DNA from: JBFMHD01 sp040752395 [NCBI: Candidatus Hydrogenedentota bacterium]
GTDB lineage: Bacteria > JBFMHD01
NCBI GenBank assembly: GCA_040752395.1
Contig: JBFMHD010000014.1
Location: forward strand, 1-21,852
DNA length: 21,852 bases
Direction: 5' to 3'
Shown here in pieces: positions 14,845 to 21,852 of the stretch (within the stretch, counting starts at the first letter, position 1; every line of letters begins with the position of its first letter). The notes below the pieces were generated by a model, which saw only the letters and a list, made by a program, of their open reading frames with translations, had not been told where the DNA came from and ran no database searches. The position numbers and the translations under genes were made by a program.

Positions 14845-17448
14845 TTAGCCTATTTTTTTCTGTATTTCACATAAAATGTTTAATGCGTCAAGAGGTTTTA
14901 TATTATTAATATCAAAACCTTTAATCTCTTTAATTATCTCTTGATATCTATTATCGATGTCTAAATTTAGCTGGAAGATATCAAGTTGCGATAGTTTATC
15001 CTGATTTAAATCAATGCCTTTTCTTTGGCGTTCGAGCAGATTTAATATAACTTTAGCTTTTTTAAGCGCATCCTCAGGGATCCCGGCAAGTCTTGCAACA
15101 TAAATGCCATAAGACCTGTCAGTGCAGCCCTCTACTATCTTATGTAGAAAAATTATCTCATTATTCCATTCTTTTACTGAGATATTATAATTTTTTACAT
15201 TTTTATATTTATTGGAGAGCTCAGCGAGTTCATGGAAATGCGTAGCAAAAAGTGTTCTACATCTAATTTTTTCTATTATAAATTCGCTTACAGCCCATGC
15301 TATCGAAACGCCATCATACGTAGATGTTCCACGACCTATCTCATCAAGTATCACAAGACTCTTTAATGTAGCATTGTTCAGGATATTCGCTGTTTCAGTC
15401 ATCTCAACCATAAACGTTGATAACCCACCTGCAAGATAATCCAGGGCACCTATACGGGTAAAAATTCTATCAGTTAATCCTATTTCAGCTTCGTTAGCTG
15501 GAACAAACGAGCCTATCTGAGCAAGTAAAACAATTAACGCAACCTGACGGATATAAGTTGATTTGCCTGCCATATTCGGACCTGTTATTATATGAAAAGT
15601 ATCTTCGCTCGTCCCCATCTCAGTCTCATTCGGGATAAACTCACTTCTTTTTTTTAATATCTCTATTACCGGATGTCTCCCGTTTTTAATAATAATGATA
15701 TTTTCATCAGTTATAACCGGTTTAGAGTAATCTCTATCTCTTGCTAATCTTGCGAAATTTAAAAAGACATCAAGATGTGCGATAGCATTAGCGTTGTTCT
15801 GGATAGATTCAAGATAACTTGATATATCTTTTAAGAGTTCATCAAAAAGACGGTGCTCGATCTGTATAATCTTTTCTTCAGCATTTAATATCATACTCTC
15901 TTTTTCTTTTAATTCAGGAGTAATAAATCGTTCAGCATTAGAAACGGTCTGTTTTCTGATATACTCTGGTGGAACGTATTTAAGATTTGGTTTTGTTACT
16001 TCAATATAATAGCCAAATACAGAGGTGAACCCTATCTTTAAAGAATTAATTCCTGTCTTTTCTCGTTCTTTTTTTGCAAGCGTTGTTATCCAGTCTTTGC
16101 CGTCCTTTATTAATATTCTTAAATCATCAAGTTCCTTGTTATACCCGTCTTTAAAAACTCCACCGTCTTTTAAACTTGAAGGCGGATCCTCTTTAATCGC
16201 CTGCTCTATTTTATCAGCAGCATTCTTCATATCCTCTGTGAACTCATTGTATATCCATTGTAAACCATCAGATTTAACATCTTTTAACAATTTTTTTAAA
16301 AGTGGTATTTTCTTTAACCCGTGTGCAAGCCCAAGCAAATCCCGTGGAGTACATATCCTTAACCCTATCTTACCGCATAGCCGAAATAAATCCTGCATCC
16401 CTTTTATAACATTATTTAATTGACCACTTAATTCACTATTTTCAAATAACTCACTGACAGCATTTAACCTAAAATTTATCTCGTGTTTATCTGTTAAAGG
16501 ATGTCTTATAAAATTTCGTAGTAAACGTGAGCCCATTGAGGTGCTGCAGCTGTCTATGCTCCAGACAAGAGTATATTCTTCCTCGTTATTGTGCAGATTG
16601 TTAAAGAGCTCAAGATTACGTATCGTATTATCATCGAGGAACATACCTTTAGAGGCTTCTACGATCCGTATCTTCCTTATGTGTTCAATCATACCTTTCT
16701 GTGTTTCATAAAGGTATGCGAGTAGAGCAGCACTCGCTATTTTTAATCCGCTTCTATTGTAAAAACCAAACCCTTCTAAATTATGAACCTTGAAATGTCG
16801 TTTAAGTAAAGATTCACATTCTTCATCAAAGAAATGATAATCTTCATATTTTGTAAGAGCGACACCTTTAAAATTATTACTGAAAAATTTTAATAGTTCT
16901 ATATCACTTTCTCTGATGATTATCTCTGCCGGCTCTATCTTGCAAATCTCAGCAATTGCATTAGTATTATCTATTTCACTTGTTAATATCTCACCCTCGG
17001 ATAAATCACAATATGACATATAATAATTATTCTCATTTTTAACCACACACATTAAATAATTATTCTTTTTAGGGTCAAAAACGCCTGTGGTAAAGAGTGT
17101 GCCCGGGGTGATTACTCTAATAATATCTCTTTTAACTATACCTTTTGCGTATTTAGGGTCTTCAACCTGGTCACATAAAGTTATTCGATACCCTTTTTTG
17201 ACAAATTTAGCTATATAGTTATTTATGGCATGATATGGAACACCGGCAAGCGGAACACGTACCCCACCCCCTAACGGCTTTGATGTTAGAGTTATTTCAA
17301 GTTCTTTACTGGCAATTTTAGCATCCTCATTGAACATCTCAAAAAAATCACCAACCCTGAACATAAGTATAGTACCAGGATACTGATTCTTTATCTGGTA
17401 ATATTGTTTCATCATTGGCGTCAAATCTTCTTCTTTCTTGCTCTTCAT
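14845..17448 (-). CDS. mutS: DNA mismatch repair protein MutS
   Basis: An 867-residue MutS1 that binds mismatches and small loops and recruits MutL. The mismatch-reading FXE motif is in RVGDFFEMF (Phe35-Phe36-Glu37). Connector, lever and clamp regions follow. The ABC-type ATPase has Walker A GPNMAGKS (623-630), the signature region GLSTFMVEM (675-683), Walker B LDEIGRGTST (701-710) and the His of FATHFHEL (734-741). Full normal length with all catalytic motifs, so it should be MutS1 rather than MutS2 (no Smr domain). AAAGG lies 11 nt upstream of the ATG. It is first in the mutS-STAS-mutL unit, and its upstream region is built of dispersed repeats. Confidence 0.98.
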   Translation of the reverse strand: MKSKKEEDLTPMMKQYYQIKNQYPGTILMFRVGDFFEMFNEDAKIASKELEITLTSKPLGGGVRVPLAGVPYHAINNYIAKFVKKGYRITLCDQVEDPKYAKGIVKRDIIRVITPGTLFTTGVFDPKKNNYLMCVVKNENNYYMSYCDLSEGEILTSEIDNTNAIAEICKIEPAEIIIRESDIELLKFFSNNFKGVALTKYEDYHFFDEECESLLKRHFKVHNLEGFGFYNRSGLKIASAALLAYLYETQKGMIEHIRKIRIVEASKGMFLDDNTIRNLELFNNLHNNEEEYTLVWSIDSCSTSMGSRLLRNFIRHPLTDKHEINFRLNAVSELFENSELSGQLNNVIKGMQDLFRLCGKIGLRICTPRDLLGLAHGLKKIPLLKKLLKDVKSDGLQWIYNEFTEDMKNAADKIEQAIKEDPPSSLKDGGVFKDGYNKELDDLRILIKDGKDWITTLAKKEREKTGINSLKIGFTSVFGYYIEVTKPNLKYVPPEYIRKQTVSNAERFITPELKEKESMILNAEEKIIQIEHRLFDELLKDISSYLESIQNNANAIAHLDVFLNFARLARDRDYSKPVITDENIIIIKNGRHPVIEILKKRSEFIPNETEMGTSEDTFHIITGPNMAGKSTYIRQVALIVLLAQIGSFVPANEAEIGLTDRIFTRIGALDYLAGGLSTFMVEMTETANILNNATLKSLVILDEIGRGTSTYDGVSIAWAVSEFIIEKIRCRTLFATHFHELAELSNKYKNVKNYNISVKEWNNEIIFLHKIVEGCTDRSYGIYVARLAGIPEDALKKAKVILNLLERQRKGIDLNQDKLSQLDIFQLNLDIDNRYQEIIKEIKGFDINNIKPLDALNILCEIQKKIG

Positions 17449-17486
17449 CGTTATTTTAGCCTTTCTTCAGTAACCCCACCTCTACT

Positions 17487-17526
17487 ACGGGTCTTGTGAC
17501 CCTCACTACTTCTTCGGAGTTCGGAG
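17487..17526. repeat. dispersed repeat R1, copy 2
   Basis: Partner of 10752-10791 (39 of 40 identical). Here it runs into three heptamers (TTCGGAG, TTCGGAG, CTCGGAG at 17513-17533) about 40 nt upstream of mutS. Confidence 0.85.
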
Positions 17527-17676
17527 CTCGGAGCTATTATTACGAACTCCTAACTCCTATTCTCTGAAAAACGCTGTAACTCTAATAATCCGGGGTACAG
17601 GCTACGGGCTACGGACTACAGCCGGCTGGAGCCCGAAGCACGGAGCCTGCTGAAAAGTCTTGAGTCTTGAGTCTTG
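17513..17676. repeat. cluster of short 7-nt tandem repeats
   Basis: Four unrelated heptamers are each tandemly repeated two or three times: TTCGGAG-like (17513-17533), AACTCCT (17545-17558), GGCTACG-like (17600-17620) and AGTCTTG (17656-17676, three exact copies). The shared period with different sequences is the odd feature. Confidence 0.8.
17562..17598. repeat. dispersed repeat R2, copy 2
   Basis: Partner of 12585-12621 (36 of 37 identical), 36 nt beyond the end of R1 copy 2. Confidence 0.85.
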
Positions 17677-17679
17677 CTT

Positions 17680-18816
17680 CTATTTTTTATATATCCAACC
17701 TTCGAGCCCTTTTTCAATTATAAACTCATTAGCTTCTTCTTTTGAATCAAAAAAACCGATCCTTACTCTGTAATAGGTTTCATTTCGAACATTGATAGTT
17801 TCTATATAGGATTCTATTCCTTTGTTCTTAAGTTCATTTTGTAAATTTTCAGCTTTTATTATTTCTTTAAATGAGCCTATCTGAATTATATACTCACCCT
17901 CTTTTCTATCTTCTGTCTTCTGTCTCCTGTCTTCTAATTTTGAATTTTGAATTTTGAATTTTGAATTTAACTTTGTGCCTTTGTGCCTCTGTGTCTCTGT
18001 GCCTTTCCCTCCTGTCTCCTGTCTCCTGTCTTCTGTATTCTGTATTCTGTATTCTATCTTTTCGTTTTTTAACGCATAAGCTTCAAGCGAGTCAGTATAA
18101 TTTTTTATCAAAAAATCTTTAATACCCTCTGCTTCTTTATTTTTACCGAGATTAATATCACAGCGATAGAGTTGTAAATACACCCAGGGTATCCATATAG
18201 AATCAGGATATAATACAAGATACCTGTGGTAATTAATTCTTGCATTATCATAATCATTGTTTTTATATAAAATATCTGCGAGTGAAAGGATGCCATCCTT
18301 AAAAAATCTTCCACCCGTATATTTCTTTTCAAGCTCGTTTAAGACATTTATAGCATTAGTATTATCCATTATTCCTATATAGCATAATCCCAGTCTATAT
18401 AAAGTTTCTTCATTAAGTAAAAATTTATCATTCTCTTTATTAAGACTTAATACGTTATTAAAATAGGTTATGGCATTTTGATAATCTTCTTTATAAAAGT
18501 AATTCATTCCGAGTTCAAAATTAGCATAAGCTAATATATGAGATTCTGGATAATTATTTATTATTTCATTAAGATAAGTGATAGATTTACTGATTTTATT
18601 CTCAGCCTTAGAAGCGAGCAGCAGGAAAACGTCTCTATTTTTTAATGCTACTGGTTTTTCCTCTAATATTTCGCGCAATTTGTTTATTGCTTTTTCTTTA
18701 TTGTTCTCATTTATCCATTTCTCAATCTGTTCTATAAGAGCTTCTTCATTTCTGTATGCATTAAGATTATTACAAAATAAAACAAAGACAAACAAAATAA
18801 AAACAAATTTTTTCAT
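17680..18816 (-). CDS. secreted TPR protein with C-terminal SPOR domain
   Basis: A 378-residue exported protein. The N-terminus is a signal peptide (MKK, hydrophobic core to about residue 15, likely cleavage after NLNA). Residues about 22-250 form TPR-type helical repeats (for example HILAYANFELGMNYFYKEDYQNAITYFNNVL), as in CpoB/BamD-like periplasmic scaffolds. Residues 308-378 form a SPOR domain (EYIIQIGSF at its start, YYRVRIGFFDSKEEAN near its end), which binds denuded glycan strands in peptidoglycan, usually at division sites. Between them, residues about 253-304 are a low-complexity polar linker encoded by 7- and 8-nt tandem repeats. GGAG lies 8 nt upstream of the ATG. It is 36 nt downstream of a lytic transglycosylase gene, which fits a cell-wall role. 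Confidence 0.85.
   Translation of the reverse strand: MKKFVFILFVFVLFCNNLNAYRNEEALIEQIEKWINENNKEKAINKLREILEEKPVALKNRDVFLLLASKAENKISKSITYLNEIINNYPESHILAYANFELGMNYFYKEDYQNAITYFNNVLSLNKENDKFLLNEETLYRLGLCYIGIMDNTNAINVLNELEKKYTGGRFFKDGILSLADILYKNNDYDNARINYHRYLVLYPDSIWIPWVYLQLYRCDINLGKNKEAEGIKDFLIKNYTDSLEAYALKNEKIEYRIQNTEDRRQETGGKGTETQRHKGTKLNSKFKIQNSKLEDRRQKTEDRKEGEYIIQIGSFKEIIKAENLQNELKNKGIESYIETINVRNETYYRVRIGFFDSKEEANEFIIEKGLEGWIYKK
17904..18058 (-). repeat. tandem 7- and 8-nt repeat tract inside the TPR-SPOR gene
   Basis: In plus-strand terms the 155-nt tract is TTCTGTC/TCCTGTC-like heptamers (17904-17931), four exact ATTTTGA (17937-17964), four TTTGTGCC-like octamers (17972-18003), three exact TCCTGTC (18010-18030), three exact TTCTGTA (18031-18051) and one variant. 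It encodes the polar linker, with EDRRQ/TEDR, KIQNSK and QRHKGTK words. Such Glu/Asp/Arg/Gln words recur in repeat-rich candidate-phylum genomes. Confidence 0.9.
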
Positions 18817-18852
18817 TTTAAAATCTCCATACCTTACCCTCCAGGCCTGTAC

Positions 18853-19446
18853 TTACTCTGCCACCAATCCATTAGTAGCGTCGGCATAGGTGTTGTGGTG
18901 TACTAAATAAGGATAAAATACCCTGATTACTCTAAAAAAGTTATGCCATTTTATCTCGTTTTTATATACGTCATCAACATATTTTTTTGTTGATTCTATG
19001 GGGTAATCTTCAATTTTGTAATCTTTTTCATTTTCTTTCAACCATCTTTCAACTCTCGATGGTCCTGAATGATAAGCAAACAAAGCAAGTTCTTTACTTT
19101 GAAATCTCCCTTTTAACCTTGAGAGATATTTTATACCAAGCTCAAGATTCTTTATTGGCTCTCTTATTTTCATAGCTGCTAATGACGAATCGTTCTCTAT
19201 TTCATAAGCGGTCTCAGGTAAGAGCTGCATAAGTCCTAAAGCGCCTTTTTCTGATTTGGCTTTTTTATTAAACCCTGATTCAGCCTGAATTATGGCTATA
19301 ATTTCTACTGGGTCTATGGCGTACTGTTTTGATATTTTATAAATGTCATAGTACATAATTACTTCAGAAAGAAAATAATAAAACCCGATCGCAAACAAAA
19401 TATAAATAATAAAAATAATAGAGATAAATATAACTAACTTTTTCAC
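18853..19446 (-). CDS. SLT-type lytic transglycosylase, membrane-anchored
   Basis: A 197-residue murein lytic transglycosylase (Slt70 C-terminal-like domain). It cleaves the MurNAc-GlcNAc bond to form 1,6-anhydro ends. An N-terminal hydrophobic helix (about 4-26) should anchor or export it. The catalytic Glu56 is in IIQAESGFN, followed by GALGLMQLLPETA (68-80) and FAYHSGPSRVERWL (123-136), the variant of the usual AYNAGP loop. The start is GTG at 19446: AAGGA lies 6 nt upstream, and the only nearby ATG overlaps it in another frame and hits a stop at once. It heads a two-gene unit with the TPR-SPOR gene. Confidence 0.93.
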   Translation of the reverse strand: MKKLVIFISIIFIIYILFAIGFYYFLSEVIMYYDIYKISKQYAIDPVEIIAIIQAESGFNKKAKSEKGALGLMQLLPETAYEIENDSSLAAMKIREPIKNLELGIKYLSRLKGRFQSKELALFAYHSGPSRVERWLKENEKDYKIEDYPIESTKKYVDDVYKNEIKWHNFFRVIRVFYPYLVHHNTYADATNGLVAE

Positions 19447-19482
19447 ATTAAATCCTTACTATAGGCAGTGTTGCTTCTTTTA

Positions 19483-19504
19483 AATGTTTCTTATAGGAAA
19501 CATT
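19483..19504. other. hairpin between the antitoxin gene and the lytic transglycosylase gene
   Basis: Perfect 8-bp inverted repeat AATGTTTC/GAAACATT with a 6-nt loop. On the minus strand it is followed by AAAA-rich rather than U-rich sequence, so it does not read as a standard intrinsic terminator. A regulator site or RNA processing signal is possible. Confidence 0.35.
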
Positions 19505-19553
19505 GAAAAATTTGTGTGTTTTCGGCAAATTATTTTACATTATCCTCTCAATT

Positions 19554-19814
19554 TTATATTTTCATTATAGCAGTTTTTAATAAATTTCTTGTGAATACTT
19601 GATAAGGCATTTTGTATTCCTTTGATTTTTCTTTTAGTGTTTTAATTAAATCTGAATTGAGCCAAATAGTAATTTTTTGTTTTTTTTCTTTTTGGAGTTC
19701 TAACAAAAAATCTCTTGTTATATCTTCGTCGAAAAATCCCGTTGTATCATGTGTATCCCAATAATTAGACTCCTGCTCTAAATTTTTAAATTTTGGCAAC
19801 ATTTTCTTTTTCAT
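19554..19814 (-). CDS. CopG/ribbon-helix-helix antitoxin of a BrnT-like pair
   Basis: An 86-residue protein typical of CopG-type antitoxins. It has an N-terminal toxin-contact segment FKNLEQESNYWDTHDTTGFF (about 9-28) with the characteristic WDTHDT, and a C-terminal ribbon-helix-helix DNA-binding half (KITIWLNSDLIKTLKEKSKEY, about 47-67). GAGG lies 9 nt upstream of the ATG at 19814, 12 nt after the toxin gene. It should bind and neutralise the upstream toxin and repress the pair through the palindrome at 20180-20200. The family link is by motif memory only. Confidence 0.8.
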   Translation of the reverse strand: MKKKMLPKFKNLEQESNYWDTHDTTGFFDEDITRDFLLELQKEKKQKITIWLNSDLIKTLKEKSKEYKMPYQVFTRNLLKTAIMKI

Positions 19815-19826
19815 TTTTTATCACCT

Positions 19827-20108
19827 CTATTGATTATATTGTTTCTTCTCTTTTACTGTCATATCTCTGGCAGTTATTATTTTTAATCCAGCTATTTCTT
19901 TTATAAAAACAGTCATTATATAACGCTCTGCAAAAGTTCTACCTAAAGCCTTTAATCGTTTCTGACCATAATCATTTCTCGAAGATGCTCTAAATATTTT
20001 TATCTTTTCATCTTGGTTTTTAAATACCTCCTTAATTTCATCCCACTTAATATGATGTTTAGATTGAATTTTATGATAAACACTTCGGCTCGCGGGATAA
20101 ATGTTCAT
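19827..20108 (-). CDS. BrnT-like ribonuclease toxin
   Basis: A 93-residue small basic protein that fits the BrnT/RelE-like toxin fold. An N-terminal helix with KWDEIKEVFKN is followed by a central basic segment SSRNDYGQKRLKALGRT (about 42-58). The strand AERYIMTVFIKE and the closing KIITARDMTVKEKKQY match the BrnT ending (I-x-x-A-R-x-(4-5 residues)-E-(2-4 residues)-Y). AAGGA precedes the ATG by 4 nt. The toxin-first order and the adjacent CopG-type antitoxin support the call. A more distant RelE-superfamily member remains possible. Confidence 0.75.
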   Translation of the reverse strand: MNIYPASRSVYHKIQSKHHIKWDEIKEVFKNQDEKIKIFRASSRNDYGQKRLKALGRTFAERYIMTVFIKEIAGLKIITARDMTVKEKKQYNQ

Positions 20109-20130
20109 ACAGTCCTTCGTGCTTCAGGAT

Positions 20131-20161
20131 GAGCAGTCGTGGAAAAACTCCCCAACTGCTC
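20131..20161 (-). promoter_or_regulatory. inverted repeat in the leader of the BrnT-like pair
   Basis: Arms GAGCAGT (20131-20137) and ACTGCTC (20155-20161) with a 17-nt loop, between the promoter and the toxin start. It could fold in the leader RNA upstream of the AAGGA site, or serve as a second operator. Confidence 0.35.
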
Positions 20162-20179
20162 AAATTATATTATATTTAT

Positions 20180-20207
20180 ATTGTATTATATACATACAAT
20201 TTGTCAA
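20180..20207 (-). promoter_or_regulatory. promoter and palindromic operator of the BrnT-like pair
   Basis: On the minus strand, consensus TTGACA (20202-20207), 16-nt spacer, TACAAT (20180-20185). The palindrome ATTGTAT-(7 nt)-ATACAAT (20180-20200) spans the spacer and the -10, the usual place for autorepression by a ribbon-helix-helix antitoxin. Confidence 0.6.
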
Positions 20208-20297
20208 TACCTATTTTGCAGGTCTCTTTTAAACCATATTTTTAAGGAACTTGTTTAAAAATTTTATAGAACTAGCTTTTTTAATGCCCGTAATTCA

Positions 20298-20324
20298 CCC
20301 CCCTTTTTTTTCAAAAAAGGGGGG
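20298..20324. terminator. C6T8/A6G6 hairpin after miaB
   Basis: A 12-bp perfect stem (CCCCCCTTTTTT against AAAAAAGGGGGG) with a 3-nt loop, beginning 2 nt past the miaB stop. It is symmetric enough to act on both strands. It has no separate U-tract beyond a short TTTT on the plus side, so termination is likely but unproven. Confidence 0.55.
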
Positions 20325-20326
20325 TT

Positions 20327-21634
20327 TTAAAAGAAATCTCTTTTGCCAAAAAGCGTATAGCTCCCTGCACGTTCTATCATAACATCGACTATTTCACCTG
20401 TAATATTTTTTTCTGATTTTACAATAACAATCTTATTTGTTTCTGTTCTTCCCTGATATTCATTTTTATTTTTCGGGCTTGGTCCTTCTATTAAGACTTC
20501 TACTATTTTACCAATAAGACTATTGTTTATTTCAAGTGAGATTTGCTGCTGCAATTTATTCACTTCTTTCAATCTCTGCTTCTTTATATTGAAAGGTATA
20601 GTATCACCGAATTTATAAGCAGCGGTGGCCTCTCTTTTTGAATACGCAAAAGTATGCATACTATCAAACCTTATTCGTTTAATAAATTCAAGTGTTCGTG
20701 AAAAAGATTTATCATCTTCAGTTGGTAACCCCACGATAAGATCAGAGGTTATACTGCAGTTGGGTCTCTTTTTACGGAGTTTCTCCACTTTCTCAAAAAA
20801 AGATTCAATGGTATATTTTCTGTTCATATTAAAAAGAACGCTATTATCCCCTGACTGAAGAGGTAGATGATAATGTGGACATATTGTTTGTAATGCGGTT
20901 ACATTATCTATAAAGTAATCGTCAACGAATGCAGGATGACTGCTTACAAACCGTATTCGTTTTAAATATTTCTCTTTATCTATCTTGATAAGTAAATCAG
21001 TAAAATTTCTATTACCATTCAGGTCTCTACCATAGGCATTAACATTCTGTCCAAGTAGTGTCGCTTCTTTATAACCTGCTTCTTGTAGATTCTCAAGTTC
21101 TTTATAGATAATATCCTCTTTTAAACTTCTCATTCTGCCTCTTACATACGGCACAATACAATACGAGCAATAGTTATCACAACCCGTCATAATAGTAACC
21201 CAGGAAGATATACCTTTTATAGCTTCTGTTATCCCCCATTTTGCGGGATGTGGTTCTGATTCGCCATATAAAACCACTCCATCGCTTCTGTTTTTTATAA
21301 TATCATCTATTATTCTTGGTATCTCTTCAAATTTAGATGGGCCAACTACAAAATCCAGTTTATCAAATCTCTTAATTAACTCTTCTTTTCTTCGTTCAGC
21401 GACACAACCCATAAGCCCAATAATCTGGTGTTTTTTATCTTTTAGAAATCTACCGAGATTACTGATTGCTCTATCCTCTGCGTGCTGACGTACGGTACAG
21501 GTATTAATAATTAATATATCAGCTTTAGAGGGGTCGCTCACTTCATTATAGCCTTGATTAACGAGGATATTAGCAAGCGCTCTTGAATCCCGTTCATTCA
21601 TCTGACACCCGAAGGTAACGATTGTAAATTGCAT
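20327..21634 (-). CDS. miaB: tRNA-2-methylthio-N6-dimethylallyladenosine synthase
   Basis: A 435-residue radical-SAM methylthiotransferase that adds the 2-methylthio group to i6A37 of tRNAs reading UNN codons. The N-terminal MTTase domain has its three cluster cysteines (Cys10 in TFGCQMNERDS, Cys46 in NTCTVRQ, Cys77 in MGCVAER). The radical-SAM core has CDNYCSYC (Cys152, Cys156, Cys159) followed by IVPYVRGRMRS. A TRAM domain ends the protein (about 370-433). TVRQHAEDRA and NERDS point to MiaB rather than MtaB or RimO. The ATG at 21634 has a weak GAGAG upstream. A promoter candidate lies at 21655-21683. No tRNA gene is nearby. Confidence 0.95.
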   Translation of the reverse strand: MQFTIVTFGCQMNERDSRALANILVNQGYNEVSDPSKADILIINTCTVRQHAEDRAISNLGRFLKDKKHQIIGLMGCVAERRKEELIKRFDKLDFVVGPSKFEEIPRIIDDIIKNRSDGVVLYGESEPHPAKWGITEAIKGISSWVTIMTGCDNYCSYCIVPYVRGRMRSLKEDIIYKELENLQEAGYKEATLLGQNVNAYGRDLNGNRNFTDLLIKIDKEKYLKRIRFVSSHPAFVDDYFIDNVTALQTICPHYHLPLQSGDNSVLFNMNRKYTIESFFEKVEKLRKKRPNCSITSDLIVGLPTEDDKSFSRTLEFIKRIRFDSMHTFAYSKREATAAYKFGDTIPFNIKKQRLKEVNKLQQQISLEINNSLIGKIVEVLIEGPSPKNKNEYQGRTETNKIVIVKSEKNITGEIVDVMIERAGSYTLFGKRDFF

Positions 21635-21654
21635 TTCTTTCTCTCGTATTTTCT

Positions 21655-21683
21655 ATAGTATATCGGGCTCTATCAAAATACAA
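21655..21683 (-). promoter_or_regulatory. candidate promoter of miaB
   Basis: TTGTAT (21678-21683), 17-nt spacer, TACTAT (21655-21660) on the minus strand, giving a very short leader of about 15 nt. An adjacent 6-bp palindrome AAGAGA-(2 nt)-TCTCTT lies in the miaB/HAD divergent region at about 21682-21695. Confidence 0.4.
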
Positions 21684-21762
21684 GAGATTTCTCTTTGCAA
21701 AATTAAATAAATATGTAAATTAAGAAGACAGGAGACAGAAATGGAAAAAAGAGGTGATTTTT

Positions 21763-21852
21763 ATGATTATCGTAAATATCGACGATACCATTGCTGATAC
21801 ACAACATAGATTAAAACGTAATCCTGATGGTTCGTTTGACTGGGATTATTAT
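21763..21852 (+). CDS. HAD-like phosphatase, N-terminal fragment cut by window edge
   Basis: The first 30 residues of a plus-strand gene, with GAGGTGA 5 nt upstream of the ATG. It starts IIVNIDDTIADTQHRLKR and continues PDGSFDWDYY. The strand, acidic loop and T-I-A-D-T-x-H-R pattern, followed by a DW-(D)-Y/F word, is that of small HAD hydrolases such as 5'-nucleotidase or polynucleotide-phosphatase-like proteins. The usual first Asp of the DxDGT loop is Asn5 here, and the Gly is Asp8. It is divergent from miaB. The rest of the gene is needed to name it. Confidence 0.6.
   Translation, partial: MIIVNIDDTIADTQHRLKRNPDGSFDWDYY

Noticed and set aside
1-21852. tRNA, rRNA, CRISPR arrays, integrase attachment sites
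   Set aside because: No T-loop-like GGTTCGAATCC words, no regularly spaced direct repeats of 24-40 bp and no integrase gene were found on either strand by reading.

Overview
The window is an AT-rich bacterial chromosome segment. Every recognisable intact gene but one lies on the minus strand; the exception is a partial gene at the right edge. The gene set (flagellar cap fliD, WecA/MraY-type lipid-carrier transferase, SLT lytic transglycosylase, SPOR protein, MutS/MutL with a MutL endonuclease motif, MiaB) fits a flagellated bacterium with a peptidoglycan wall. The many small dispersed repeats and heptanucleotide tandem repeats resemble those of uncultured candidate phyla (Omnitrophota/Elusimicrobiota-like genomes). 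That placement is only an impression; no marker gene here fixes the taxon.

Layout, left to right. 1-5154: a transcription unit carA-carB followed at once by a YfhO-type membrane protein that runs off the window. 5258-7625: an unrecognised 107-aa gene with a structured leader, and fliD with a good sigma-28 (SigD) promoter. 7789-8308: a hicB-hicA toxin-antitoxin pair, bracketed by two near-identical copies of about 55 bp that form its own promoter and the upstream part of the fliD promoter. 8512-10631: an envelope-glycan cluster (PIG-L deacetylase, WecA-like transferase, small membrane protein). 10632-11108: repeat debris (dispersed 40-bp repeat, REP-like double hairpin, decayed IS66 transposase fragment). 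11109-12542: a solitary hisD. 12722-17448: mutS, a STAS-domain protein and mutL, tightly packed. 17449-17679: dispersed repeats plus several 7-nt tandem repeats. 17680-19446: SLT lytic transglycosylase and a TPR-SPOR protein whose linker is made of 7/8-nt tandem repeats. 19554-20108: a BrnT/CopG-type toxin-antitoxin pair with its own promoter and palindrome. 20327-21634: miaB. 21763-end: start of a HAD-like phosphatase on the plus strand, divergent from miaB.

Most genes are housekeeping (pyrimidine/arginine precursor, histidine, mismatch repair, tRNA modification). I see no large new defence or biosynthetic system. The best candidates for something new are regulatory or structural: (i) the promoter duplication that ties hicBA to fliD; (ii) a leader that can pair with the Shine-Dalgarno of the unknown gene after fliD; (iii) heptanucleotide repeats between the TPR and SPOR domains that could switch the SPOR domain on and off by frameshift; (iv) a STAS regulator lodged inside a mutS-mutL operon. 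No tRNA, rRNA or CRISPR array was seen.
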